NCBI RefSeq assembly: GCF_949987515.2 | Contig: NW_027192658.1 | Location: 2,170,001 to 2,234,000, forward strand | Reading direction: 5' to 3' | Length of the DNA stretch: 64,000 bases | Origin: Delphinus delphis | Lineage: Eukaryota > Chordata > Mammalia > Artiodactyla > Delphinidae | The notes under the pieces: generated by a model | The model's database searches: none | Seen by the model: the letters and a program-made list of their open reading frames with translations, nothing else | What the model was told of the DNA's origin: nothing | Program-made: the position numbers and the translations under genes | Shown: in pieces, positions 39,139-50,940 of the stretch | Position numbering within the stretch: position 1 is the stretch's first letter | How the letters are laid out: every line of letters begins with the position of its first letter

Positions 39139-42100
39139 CATCCCCAATCCTAACCCGTACGCTAACACTAACCCGCGCCCTCACATGCACGCTCCCCCTA
39201 AAGCGTTGCCGTACCCTCACCTGGACCCTAAACCGTCCCCGTCCCCTAACCCTAACCCTAGCCCAAACCCTAACCCTAACCCTTCCCCGAAGCCTGACCG
39301 TCACCCGTCCCCTAATCCTAACCCGTATGCTTACACTAACCCGCGCCCTCACACGCACGCTCCGCCTAAAGCATTGCCGTACCCTCACCTGGACCCTAAA
39401 CCGTCCCCGTCCCCTAACCCTAACCCTAGCCCGAACGCTAACCCTAACCCTTCCCCGAAGCCTGACCCTCACCCGTTCCCTAATCTTAACCCGTACGCTA
39501 ACACTAACTCGCGCCCTCACACGCACGGTCCCCCTAAAGCGTTGCCGTACCCTCACCTGGACCCTAAACCGTCCCCGTCCCCTAACCCTAACCCTAGCCC
39601 GAACCCTAACCCTAACCCTTCCCCGAAGCCTGACCCTCACCCGTCCCCTAATCCTAACCCGTACGCTAACACTAACCCGTGCCCTCACAAGCACGCTCCC
39701 ACTAAAGCGTTGCCGTACCCTCACCTGGACCCTAAACCGTCCCCGTCCCCTAACCCTAACCCTAGCCCGAACCCTAACCCTAACCTTTCCCCGAAGCCTG
39801 ACCCTCACCCGTCCCCTAATCCTAACCCGTACGCTAACACTAACCCGCGCCCTCACACGCACGCTCCCCCTAAAGCGTTGCCGTACCCTCACCTGGACCC
39901 TAAACCGTCCCCGTCCCCTAACCCTAACCCTAGCCCGTACCCTAACCGTAACCCTTCCCCGAAGCCTGACCCTCACCCGTCCCCTAATCCTAACCCGTAC
40001 GCTAACACTAACCCGCACCCTCACATGCACGCTCACCCTAAAGCGTTGCCGTACCCTCACCTGGACCCTAAACCGTCCCCGTCCCCTAACCCTAACCCTA
40101 GCCCGAACCCTAACCCTAACCCTTCCCCGAAGCCTGACCCTCACACGTCCCCTAATCCTAACCCGTACGCTAACACTAACCCGCGCCCTCACACGGACGC
40201 TCCCCCTTAAGCTTTGCCGTACCCTCACCTGGACCCTAAACCGCCCCGTCCCCTAACCCTAACCCTAGCCCGAACCCTAACCCTAACCCTTCCCCGAAGC
40301 CTGACCCTCACCCGTCCCCTAATCCTAACCCGTACGCTAACACTAACCCGCGCCCTCACATGCACGCTCCCCCTAAAGCATTGCCGTACCCTCACCTGGA
40401 CCCTAAATCGTCCCCGTCCCCTAACCCTAACCCTAGCCCGAACCCTAACCCTAACCCTTCCCCGAAGCCTGACCCTCACCCGTCCCCTAATCCTAACCCG
40501 TACGCTAACACTAACCCGCGCCCTCACACGCACGCTCCCCCTAAAGCGTTGCCGTACCCTCACCTGGACCCTAAACCGTCCCCGTCCCCTAACCCTAACC
40601 CTAGCCCGAACCCTAACCCTAACCCTTCCCTGAAGCCTGACTCTCACCCGTCCCCTAATCCTAACCCGTATGCTAACACGAACCCGCGCCCTCACACGCA
40701 CGCTACACCTAAAGCGTTGCCGTACCCTCACCTGGACCCTAAACCATCCCCGTCTCCTAACCCTAACCCTAGCCCGAACCCTAACCCTAACCCTTCCCCA
40801 AAGCCTGACCCTCACCCGTCACCTAATCCTAACACATACGTTAACACTACCCCGCGCCCTCACACGGTCGCTCCCCCTAAAGCGTTGCCGTACCCTCACC
40901 TGGACCCTAAACCGTCCCCGTCCCCTAACCCTAACCCTAGCCCGAACCCTAACCCTAACCCTTCCCCGAAGCATGACCCTCACCCGTCCCCTAATCCTAA
41001 CTTGTACGCTAACACTAACCCGCGCCCTCACACGCACGCTCCCCCTAAAGCGTTGCCGTACCCTCACCTGGACCCTAAACCGTCCCCGTCCCCTAACCCT
41101 AACCCTAGCCCGAACCCTAACCCTAAGGCTTCCCTGAAGCCTGACCCTCACCCGTCCCCTAATCCTAACCCGTACGCTAACACTAACGCGCGCCCTCACA
41201 CGCACGCTCCCCCTAAAGCGTTGCCGTACCCTCCCCTGGACCCTAAACCGTCCCCGTCCCCTAACTCTAACCCTAGCCCGAACCCTAACCCTAACCCTTC
41301 CCCGAAGCCTGACCCTCACCCGTCCCCTAATCCTAACCCGTACGCTAACACTAACCCACGCCCTCACATGCACGCTCCCCCTAAAGCGTTGCCGTACCCT
41401 CACCTGGACCCTAAACCGTCCCCGTCCCCTAACCCTATCCCTAGCCCGAACCCTAACCCTAACCCTTCCCCGAAGCCTGACCCTCACCCGTCCCCTAATC
41501 CTAACCCGTACGCTAACACTAACCCGCGCCCTCACACGCACGCTCCCCCTAAAGCGTTGCCGTACCCTCACCTGGACCCTAAACCGTCCCCGTCCCCTAA
41601 CCCTAACCCTAGCCCGAACCCTAACCCTAACCCTTCCCCGAAGCCTGACCCTCACCCGTCCCCTAATCCTAACCCGTACGCTAACACTAACCCGCGTCCT
41701 CACACGCACGCTCCCCCTAAAGCATTGCCATACCCTCACCTGGACCCTAAACCGTCCCCGTCCCCTAAACCTAACCCTAGCCCGCACCCTAACCCTAACC
41801 CTTCCCCGAAGCCTGACCCTCACACGTCCCCTAATCTTAACCCGTACGCTAACACTAACCCGCGCCCTCACACCCACGCTCCCCCTAAAGCGTTGCTGTG
41901 CCCTCACCTGGACCCTAAACCGTCCCCGTCCCCTAACCGTAACCCTAGCCCGAACCTTAAACCTAACCCTTCCCCGAAGCCTGACCCTCACCCGTCCCCA
42001 ATCCTAACCCGTACGGTAACACTAACCCGCTCCCTCACACGCACGCTCCCCCTAAAGCGTTGCCGTACCCTCACCTGGAACCTAAACCGTCCCCGTCCCC

Positions 42101-43901
42101 TAACCCTAACCCTAGCCCGAACCCTAACCCTAACACTTCCCCGAAGCCTGACCCACACCCGTCACCTAATCCTAACCCGTACGCTAACACTAACCCGCGC
42201 CCTCACACGCACGCTCCCCCTAAAGCGTTGCCGTACCCTCACCTGGACCCTAAACCGTCCCCGTCCCCTAACCCTAACCCTAGCCCGAACCCTAACCCTA
42301 ACCCTTCCCCGAAGCCTGACCCTCACCCGTCCTCTAATTCTAACCCGTACGCTAACACTAACCCGCGCCCTCACACGCACGCTCCACCTAAAGCGTTGCC
42401 GTACCCTCCCCTGGACCCAAAACCGTCCCCGTCCCCTAACCCTAACCCTAGCCCGAACCCTAACGCTAACCTTTCCCCGAAGCCTGACCCTCACCCGTCC
42501 CCTAATCCTAACCCGTACGCTAACACTAACCCACGCCCTCACACCCACGCTCCCCCTAAAGCGTTGCCGTACCCTCACCTGGACCCTAAACCGTCCCCGT
42601 CCCCTAACCCTAACCCTAGCCCGAACCCTAACCCTAACCCTTCCCCGAAGCCTGACCCTCACACGTCCCCTAATCCTAACCCGTACGTTAACACTAACCC
42701 GCGCCCTCACACGCACGCTCCCCCTGAAGCGTTGCCGTACCCTCACCTGGACCCTAAACCGTCCCCGTCCCCTAACCCTAACCCTAGCCCGAACCCTAAC
42801 CCTAACCCTTCCCCGAAGCCTGACCCTCACCCGTCCCCTAATCCTAACCCGTACACTAACACTAACCCGCGCCCTCACACGCACGCTCCCACTAAAGCGT
42901 TGCTGTACTCTCACCTGGACCCTAAACCGTCCCCGTCCCCTAACCCTAACCCTAGCCCGAAACCTAACACTAACCCTTCCCCGAAGCCTGACCCTCACCC
43001 GTCCCCTAATCCTAACCCGTACCCTAACACTAACCCGCGCCCTCACACGCACGCTCCCCCTAAAGCGTTGCCGTACCCTCACCTGGACCCTAAACCGTCC
43101 CCGTCCCCTAACCCTAACCCTATCCCGAACCCTAACCCTTCCCCGAAGCCTGACCCTCACCCGTCCCCTAATCCTAACCCGTACGCTAACACTAACCCGC
43201 GCCCTCACACGCACGCTCCCCCTAAAGCGTTGCCGTACCCTCACCTGGACCCTAAACCGTCCCCGGCCCCTAACCTTAACCCTAGCCCGAACCCTAACCC
43301 TAACCCTTCCCCGAAGCCTGACCCTCACCCGTCCCCTAATCCTAACCCGTACGCTAACACTAACCCGTGCCCTCACACGCACGCTCCCACTAAAGCGTTG
43401 CAGTACCCTCACCTGGACCCTAAACCGTCCCCGTCCCCTAACCCTAACCCTAGCCCGAACCCTAACCCTAACCTTTCCCCGAAGCCTGACCCTCACCCGT
43501 CCCCTAATCCTAACCCGTACGCTAACACTAACCCGCGCCCTCACACGCACGCTCCCCCTAAAGCGTTGCCGTACCCTCACCTGGACCCTAAACCGTCCCC
43601 GTCCCCTAACCCTAACCCTAGCCCGTACCATAACCGTAACCCTTCCCCGAAGCCTGACCCTCACCCGTCCCCTAATCCTAACCCGTACGCTAACACTAAC
43701 CCGCACCCTCACATGCATGCTCACCCTAAAGCGTTGCCGTACCCTCACCTGGACCCTAAACCGTCCCCGTCCCCTAACCCTAACCCTAGCCCGAACCCTA
43801 ACCCTAACCCTTCCCCGAAGCCTGACCCTCACACGTCCCCTAATCCTAACCCGTACGCTAACACTAACCCGCGCCCTCACACGGACGCTCCCCCTTAAGC
43901 G
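39139..43901. repeat. Family-1/family-2 junction, second copy, and first long family-2 stretch
   Basis: Bases 39,139 to about 40,970 repeat 35,476-37,808 at offset 3,663. The offset becomes 3,669 after the 6-bp difference, then 3,165, because three whole units (504 bp) are absent here. From about 41,120 (AAGGCTTCCCTGAAG) the order of variants is new and belongs to family 2. A one-base deletion near 41,998 (CCCGTCCCCAATCC) shifts phase. The GAACGC unit at 39,432 is the last one of family 1. No TATACC marker follows. Confidence 0.75.
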
Positions 43902-46900
43902 TTGCCGTACCCTCACCTGGACCCTAAACCGCCCCGTCCCCTAACCCTAACCCTAGCCCGAACCCTAACCCTAACCCTTCCCCGAAGCCTGACCCTCACC
44001 CGTCCCCTAATCCTAACCCGTACGCTAACACTAACCCGCGCCCTCACATGCACGCTACCCCTAAAGCATTGCCGTACCCTCACCTGGACCCTAAACCGTC
44101 CCCGTCCCCTAACCCTAACCCTAGCCCGAACCCTAACCCTAACCCTTCCCCGAAGCCTGACCCTCACCCGTCCCCTAATCCTAACCCGTACGCTAACACT
44201 AACCCGCGCCCTCACACGCACGCTCCCTCTAAAGCGTTACCGTACCCTCAACTGGACCCTAAACCGTCCCCGTCCCCTAACCCTAACCCTAGCCCGAACC
44301 CTAATCCTAACACTTCCCCGAAGCCTGACCCTCAACCGTCCCCTAATCCTAACCCGTACGCTAACACTAACACGCGCCCTCACATGCACGCTCCCCCTAA
44401 AGCGTTGCCGTACCCTCACCTGGACCCTAAACCGTCCCCGTCCCGTAACCCTAACCCTAGCCCGAACCCTAACCCTAACCCTTCCCCGAAGCCTGACCCT
44501 CATCCTTCCCCTAATCCCAACCCGTACGCTAACAGTAACCCGCGCCCTCACACGCACGCTCCCCCTAAAGCGTTGCCGTACCCTCACCTGGACCCTAAAC
44601 CGTCCCCGTCCCCTAACCCTAACCCTAGCCCGAACCCTAACCCTAAACCTTCCCCGAAGCCTGACTCTCACCCGTCCCCTAATCCTAACCCGTATGCTAA
44701 CACTAACCCGCGCCCTCACACGCACGCTACACCTAAAGCGTTGCCGTACCCTCACCTGGACCCTAAACCATCCCCGTCCCCTAACCCTAACCCTAGCCCG
44801 AATCCTAACCCTAACCCTTCCCCGAAGCCTGACCCTCACCTGTCCCCTAATCCTAACCCGTACGCTAACACTAACCACCGCCCTCACATGCACGCTCCCA
44901 CTAAAGCGTTGCCGTACCCTCACCTGGACTCTAAACCGTACCTGTCCCCTAACCCTAACCCTAGCCCGAACCCTAACCCTAACCCTTCCCCAAAGCCTGA
45001 CCCTCACCCGTCACCTAATCCTAACACATACGTTAACACTACCCCGCGCCCTCACACGGTCGCTCCCCCTAAAGCGTTGCCGTACCCTCACCTGGACCCT
45101 AAACCGTCCCCGTCCCCTAACCCTAACCCTAGCCCGAACCCTAACCCTAACCCTTCCCCGAAGCCTGACCCTCACCCGTCCCCTAATCCTAACTTGTACG
45201 CTAACACTAACCCGCGCCCTCACACGCACGCTCCCCCTAAAGCGTTGCCGTACCCTCACCTGGACCCTAAACCGTCCCCGTCCCCTAACCCTAACCCTAG
45301 CCCGAACCCTAGCCCTAACCCTTCCCCGAAGCCTGACCCTCACCCGTCCCCTAATCCTAACTTGTACGCTAACACTAACCCGCGCCCTCACACGCACGCT
45401 CCCCCTAAAGCGTTGCCGTACCCTCACCTGGACCCTAAACCGTCCCCGTCCCCTAACCCTAACCCTAGCCCGAACCCTAACCCTAAGGCTTCCCTGAAGC
45501 CTGACCCTCACCCGTCCCCTAATCCTAACCCGTACGCTAACACTAACGCGCGCCCTCACACGCACGCTCCCCCTAAAGCGTTGCCGTACCCTCACCTGGA
45601 CCCTAAACCGTCCCCGTCCCCTAACCCTAACCCTAGCCCGAACCCTAACCCTAAACCTTCCCCGAAGCCTGACCCTCACCCGTCCCCTAATCTTAACCCG
45701 TATGCTAACACTAACCTGCGCCCTCACATGCACGCTCCCCCTAAAGCGTTGCCGTACCCTCACCTGGACCCTAAACCGTCCCCGTCCCCTAACGCTAACC
45801 CTAGACTGAACCCTAACCCTAACACTTCCCCGAAGCCTGACCCTCACCCGTCCCCTAATCCTAACCCATACGCTAACACTAACATGCGCCCTCACACGCA
45901 CGCTCCCCCTAAAGCGTTGCCGTACCCTCACCTGGACCGTAAACCGTCCCCGTCACCTAACCCTAACCCTAGCCCGAACCCTAACCCTAACCCTTCCCCG
46001 AAGCATGACCCTCAACCGTCCCCTAATCCTAACCCGTACGCTAACACTAACCCGCGCCCTCACACGCACGCTCCCCCTAAAGCGTTGCCGTACCCTCACC
46101 TGGACCCTAAACCGTCCCCGTCCCCTAACCCTAACCCTAGCCCGAACCCTAACCCTAACCCTTCCCCGAAGCCTGACCCTCACCCGTCCCCTAATCCTAA
46201 CCCGTACGCTGACACTAACGCGCGCCCTCACACGCACGCTCCCCCTAAAGCGTTGCCGTACCCTCCCCTGGACCCTAAACCGTCCCCGTCCCCTAACTCT
46301 AACCCTAGCCCGAACCCTAACCCTAACCCTTCCCCGAAGCCTGACCCTCACCAGTCCCCTAATCCTAACCCGTACGCTAACACTAACCCACGCCCTCACA
46401 TGCACGCTCCCCCTAAAGCGTTGCCGTACCCTCCCCTGGACCCTAAACCGTCCCCGTCCCCTAACTCTAACCCTAGCCCGAACCCTAACCCTAACCCTTC
46501 CCCGAAGCCTGACCCTCACCAGTCCCCTAATCCTAACCCGTACGCTAACACTAACCCACGCCCTCACATGCACGCTCCCCCTAAAGCGTTTCCGTACCCT
46601 CACCTGGACCCTAAACCGTCCCCGTCCCCTAACCCTATCCCTAGCCCGAACCCTAACCCTAACCCTTCCCCGAAGCCTGACCCTCACCCGTCCCCTAATC
46701 CTAACCCGTACGCTAACACTAACCCGCGCCCTCACACGCACGCTCCCCCTAAAGCGTTGCCGTACCCTCACCTGGACCCTAAACCGTCCCCGTCCCCTAA
46801 CCCTAACCCTAGCCCGAACCCTAACCCTAACCCTTCCCCGAAGCCTGACCCTCACCCGTCCCCTAATCCTAACCCGTACGCTAACACTAACCCGCGTCCT

Positions 46901-47259
46901 CACACGCACGCTCCCCCTAAAGCATTGCCATACCCTCACCTGGACCCTAAACAGTCCCCGTCCCCTAAACCTAACCCTAGCCCGCACCCTAACCCTAACC
47001 CTTCCCCGAAGCCTGACCCTCACACGTCCCCTAATCTTAACCCGTACGCTAACACTAACCCGCGCCCTCACACCCACGCTCCCCCTAAAGCGTTGCTGTG
47101 CCCTCACCTGGACCCTAAACCGTCCCCGTCCCCTAACCGTAACCCTAGCCCGAACCCTAAACCTAACCCTTCCCCGAAGCCTGACCCTCACCCGTCCCCA
47201 ATCCTAACCCGTATGGTAACACTAACCCGCTCCCTCACACGCACGCTCCCCCTAAAGCG
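43902..47259. repeat. Family-2 block, third copy of the AAACCGCCCCG segment
   Basis: The AAACCGCCCCG one-base deletion occurs near 36,575, 40,244 and 43,932, at spacings of 3,669 and 3,688. From 43,902 to about 45,300 this block follows the first copy at offset 7,357. It therefore retains the three units missing from the second copy. The later part follows 41.1-42.0 kb with the offset growing from 4,360 to 5,200, an increase of exactly five units. A near-identical pair of adjacent units with CACCAGTCCCC lies near 46,350 and 46,518. Confidence 0.75.
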
Positions 47260-49102
47260 TTGCCGTACCCTCACCTGGAACCTAAACCGTCCCCGTCCCC
47301 TAACCCTAACCCTAGCCCGAACCCTAACCCTAACACTTCCCCGAAGCCTGACCCACACCCGTCACCTAATCCTAACCCGTACGCTAACACTAACCCGCGC
47401 CCTCACACGCACGCTCCCCCTAAAGCGTTGCTGTACCCTCACCTGGACCCTAAACCGTCCCCGTCCCCTAACCCTAACCCTAGCCCGAACCCTAACCCTA
47501 ACCCTTCCCCGAAGCCTGACCCTCACCCGTCCTCTAATTCTAACCCGTACGCTAACACTAACCCGCGCCCTCACACGCACGCTCCCCCTAAAGCGTTGCC
47601 GTACCCTCCCCTGGACCCAAAACCGTCCCCGTCCCCTAACCCTAACCCTAGCCCGAACCCTAACCCTAACCTTTCCCCGAAGCCTGACCCTCACCCGTCC
47701 CCTAATCCTAACCCGTACGCTAACACTAACCCACGCCCTCACACCCACGCTCCCCCTAAAGCGTTGCCGTACCCTCACCTGGACCCTAAACCGTCCCCGT
47801 CCCCTAACCCTAACCCTAGCCCGAACCCTAACCCTAACCCTTCCCCGAAGCCTGACCCTCACACGTCCCCTAATCCTAACCCGTACGTTAACACTAACCC
47901 GCGCCCTCACACGCACGCTCCCCCTGAAGCGTTGCCGTACCCTCACCTGGACCCTAAACCGTCCCCGTCCCCTAACCCTAACCCTAGCCCGAACCCTAAC
48001 CCTAACCCTTCCCCGAAGCCTGACCCTCACCCGTCCCCTAATCCTAACCCGTACGCTAACACTAACCCGCGCCCTCACACGCACGCTCCCCCTAAAGCGT
48101 TGCCGTACCCTCACCTGGACCCTAAACCGTCCCCGTCCCCTAACCCTAACCCTAGCCCGAACCCTAATCCTAACCCTTCCCCGAAGCCTGACCCTCACCC
48201 GTCCCCTAATCCTAACCCGTACACTAACACTAACCCGCGCCCTCACACGCACGCTCCCACTAAAGCGTTGCTGTACTCTCACCTGGACCCTAAACCGTCC
48301 CCGTCCCCTAACCCTAACCCTAGCCCGAAACCTAACACTAACCCTTCCCCGAAGCCTGACCCTCACCCGTCCCCTAATCCTAACCCGTACCCTAACACTA
48401 ACCCGCGCCCTCACACGCACGCTCCCCCTAAAGCGTTGCCGTACCCTCACCTGGACCCTAAACCGTCCCCATCCCCTAACCCTAACCCTATCCCGAACCC
48501 TAACCCTTCCCCGAAGCCTGACCCTCACCCGTCCCCTAATCCTAACCCGTACGCTAACACTAACCCGCGCCCTCACACGCACGCTCCCCCTAAAGCGTTG
48601 CCGTACCCTCACCTGGACCCTAAACCGTCCCCGGCCCCTAACCTTAACCCTAGCCCGAACCCTAACCCTAACCCTTCCCCAAAGCCTGACCCTCACCCGT
48701 CCCCTAATCCTAACCCGTACGCTAACACTAACCCGCGTCCTCACACGCACGCTCCCCCTAAAACGTTGCCGTCCCCTCACCTGGACCCTAAACCGTCCCC
48801 GTCCCCTAACCCTAACCCTAGCCCGAACCCTAACCCTAACCCTTCCCCGAAGCCTGACCCTCACCCGTCCCCTAATCCTAACCCGTACGCTAACACTACA
48901 CCACGCACTCACACGTACGCTCCCCCTAAAGCGTTGCCGTACCCTCACCTGGACCCTAAACCGTCCCCATCCCCTAACCCTAACCCTAGCCCGAACCCTA
49001 ACCCTAACCCTTCCCCGAAGCCTGACCCTCACCCGTCCCCTAATCCTAACCCGTACGCTAACACTAACCCGTGCCCTCACACGCACGCTCCCCCAAAAGC
49101 GA
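47260..49102. repeat. Family-2 block repeated at 42.06 kb and 56.3 kb
   Basis: From 47,260 the sequence repeats 42,060 onward at offset 5,200, changing to 5,368 (one extra unit) by the CCCCGGCCCCTAACC variant near 48,631. From about 47,640 it also matches 56,340 onward at offset 8,700. Variants shared with the latter include GCTGTACTCTCACC, the 6-bp loss in CCCTATCCCGAACC, CCTAAAACGTTGCCG and CACTACACCACGC. One lineage of about 10 units therefore appears at least four times in the window (near 42-43, 47.6-49, 56.3-57.9 and 59.4-60.9 kb). Confidence 0.75.
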
Positions 49103-50940
49103 TGCCGTACCCTCACCTGGACCCTAAACCGTCCCCGTCCCCTAACCCTAACCCTAGCCCGAACCCTAACCCTAACCCTTCCCCGAAGCCTGACCCTCAC
49201 CCGTCCCCTAATCCTAACCCGTACGCTAACACTAACCCGCGCCCTCACACGCACGCTCCCACTAAAGCGTTGCTGTACCCTCACCTGGACCCTAAACCGT
49301 CCCCGTCCCCTAACCCTAACCCTAGCCCGAACCCTAACACTAACCCTTCCCCGAAGCCTGACCCTCACCCGTCCCCTAATCCTAACCCGTACCCTAACAC
49401 TAACCCGCGCCCTCACACGCACGCTCCCCCTAAAGCGTTGCCGTACCCTCACCTGGGCCCTAAACCGTCCCCGTCCCCTAACCCTAACCCTAGCCCGAAC
49501 CCTAACCCTAACCCTTCCCCGAAGCCTGACCCTCACCCGTCCCCTAATCCTAACCCGTACGCTAACACTAACCCGCGCCCTCACACGCACGCTCCCCCTA
49601 AAGCGTTGCCGTACCCTCACCTGGACCCTAAACCGTCCCCGTCCCCTAACCTTAACGCTAGCCCGAACGCTAACCCTAACCCTTCCCCGAAGCCTGACCC
49701 TCACCCGTCCCCTAATCCTAACCCGTACGCTAACACTAACCCGCGTCCTCACACGCACGCTCCCCCTAAAACGTTGCCGTCCCCTCACCAGGACCCTAAA
49801 CCATCCCCGTCCCCTAACCCTAACCCTAGCCCGAACCCTAACCCTAACCCTTCCCCGAAGCCTGACCCTCACCCGTCCCCTAATCCTAACCCGTACGCTA
49901 ACACTACCCCGCGCCCTCACACGCACGCTCCCCCTAAAGCGTTGCCGTACCCTCACCTGGACCCTAAACCGTCCCCGTCCCCTAACCCTAACCCTAGCCC
50001 GAACCCTAACCCTAACCCTTCCCCGAAGCCTGACCCTCACCCGTCCCCTAATCCTAACCCGTACGCTAACACTAACCCGCGCCCTCACACGCACGCTCCC
50101 ACTAAAGCGTTGCTGTACCCTCACCTGGACCCTAAACCGTCCCCGTCCCCTAACCCTAACCCTAGCCCGAACCCTAACACTAACCCTTCCCCGAAGCCTG
50201 ACCCTCACCCGTCCCCTAATCCTAACCCGTACCCTAACACTAACCCGCGCCCTCACACGCACGCTCCCCCTAAAGCGTTGCCGTACCCTCACCTGGGCCC
50301 TAAACCGTCCCCGTCCCCTAACCCTAACCCTAGCCCGAACCCTAACCCTAACCCTTCCCCGAAGCCTGACCCTCACCCGTCCCCTAATCCTAACCCGTAC
50401 GCTAACACTAACCCGCGCCCTCACACGCACGCTCCCCCTAAAGCGTTGCCGTACCCTCACCTGGACCCTAAACCGTCCCCGTCCCCTAACCTTAACGCTA
50501 GCCCGAACGCTAACCCTAACCCTTCCCCGAAGCCTGACCCTCACCCGTCCCCTAATCCTAACCCGTACGCTAACACTAACCCGCGTCCTCACACGCACGC
50601 TCCCCCTAAAACGTTGCCGTCCCCTCACCAGGACCCTAAACCATCCCCGTCCCCTAACCCTAACCCTAGCCCGAACCCTAACCCTAACCCTTCCCCGAAG
50701 CCTGACCCTCACCCGTCCCCTAATCCTAACCCGTACGCTAACACTACCCCGCGCCCTCACACGCACGCTCCCCCTAAAGCGTTGCCGTACCCTCACCTGG
50801 ACCCTAAACCGTCCCCGTCCCCTAACCCTAACCCTAGCCCGAACCCTAACCCTAACCCTTCCCCGAAGCCTGACCCTCACCCGTCCCCTAATCCTAACCC
50901 GTACGCTAACACTAACCCGCGCCCTCACACGCACGCTCCC
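49103..50940. repeat. 840-bp tandem duplication (family 2), no differences seen
   Basis: The sequence is periodic at exactly 840 bp. Line by line, 49,103-50,100 equals 49,943-50,940 with no mismatch that I could find. Diagnostic variants occurring once per copy are CACCTGGGCCC (49,452 and 50,292), TTAACGCTAGCCCGAACGC, which creates a GCTAGC palindrome (49,657 and 50,497), and CACCAGGACC (49,787 and 50,627). It ends at 50,941, where CCCACTAAAG becomes CCCCCTAAAG. An exact copy is the mark of a very recent duplication or of an assembly artefact. Confidence 0.85.
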
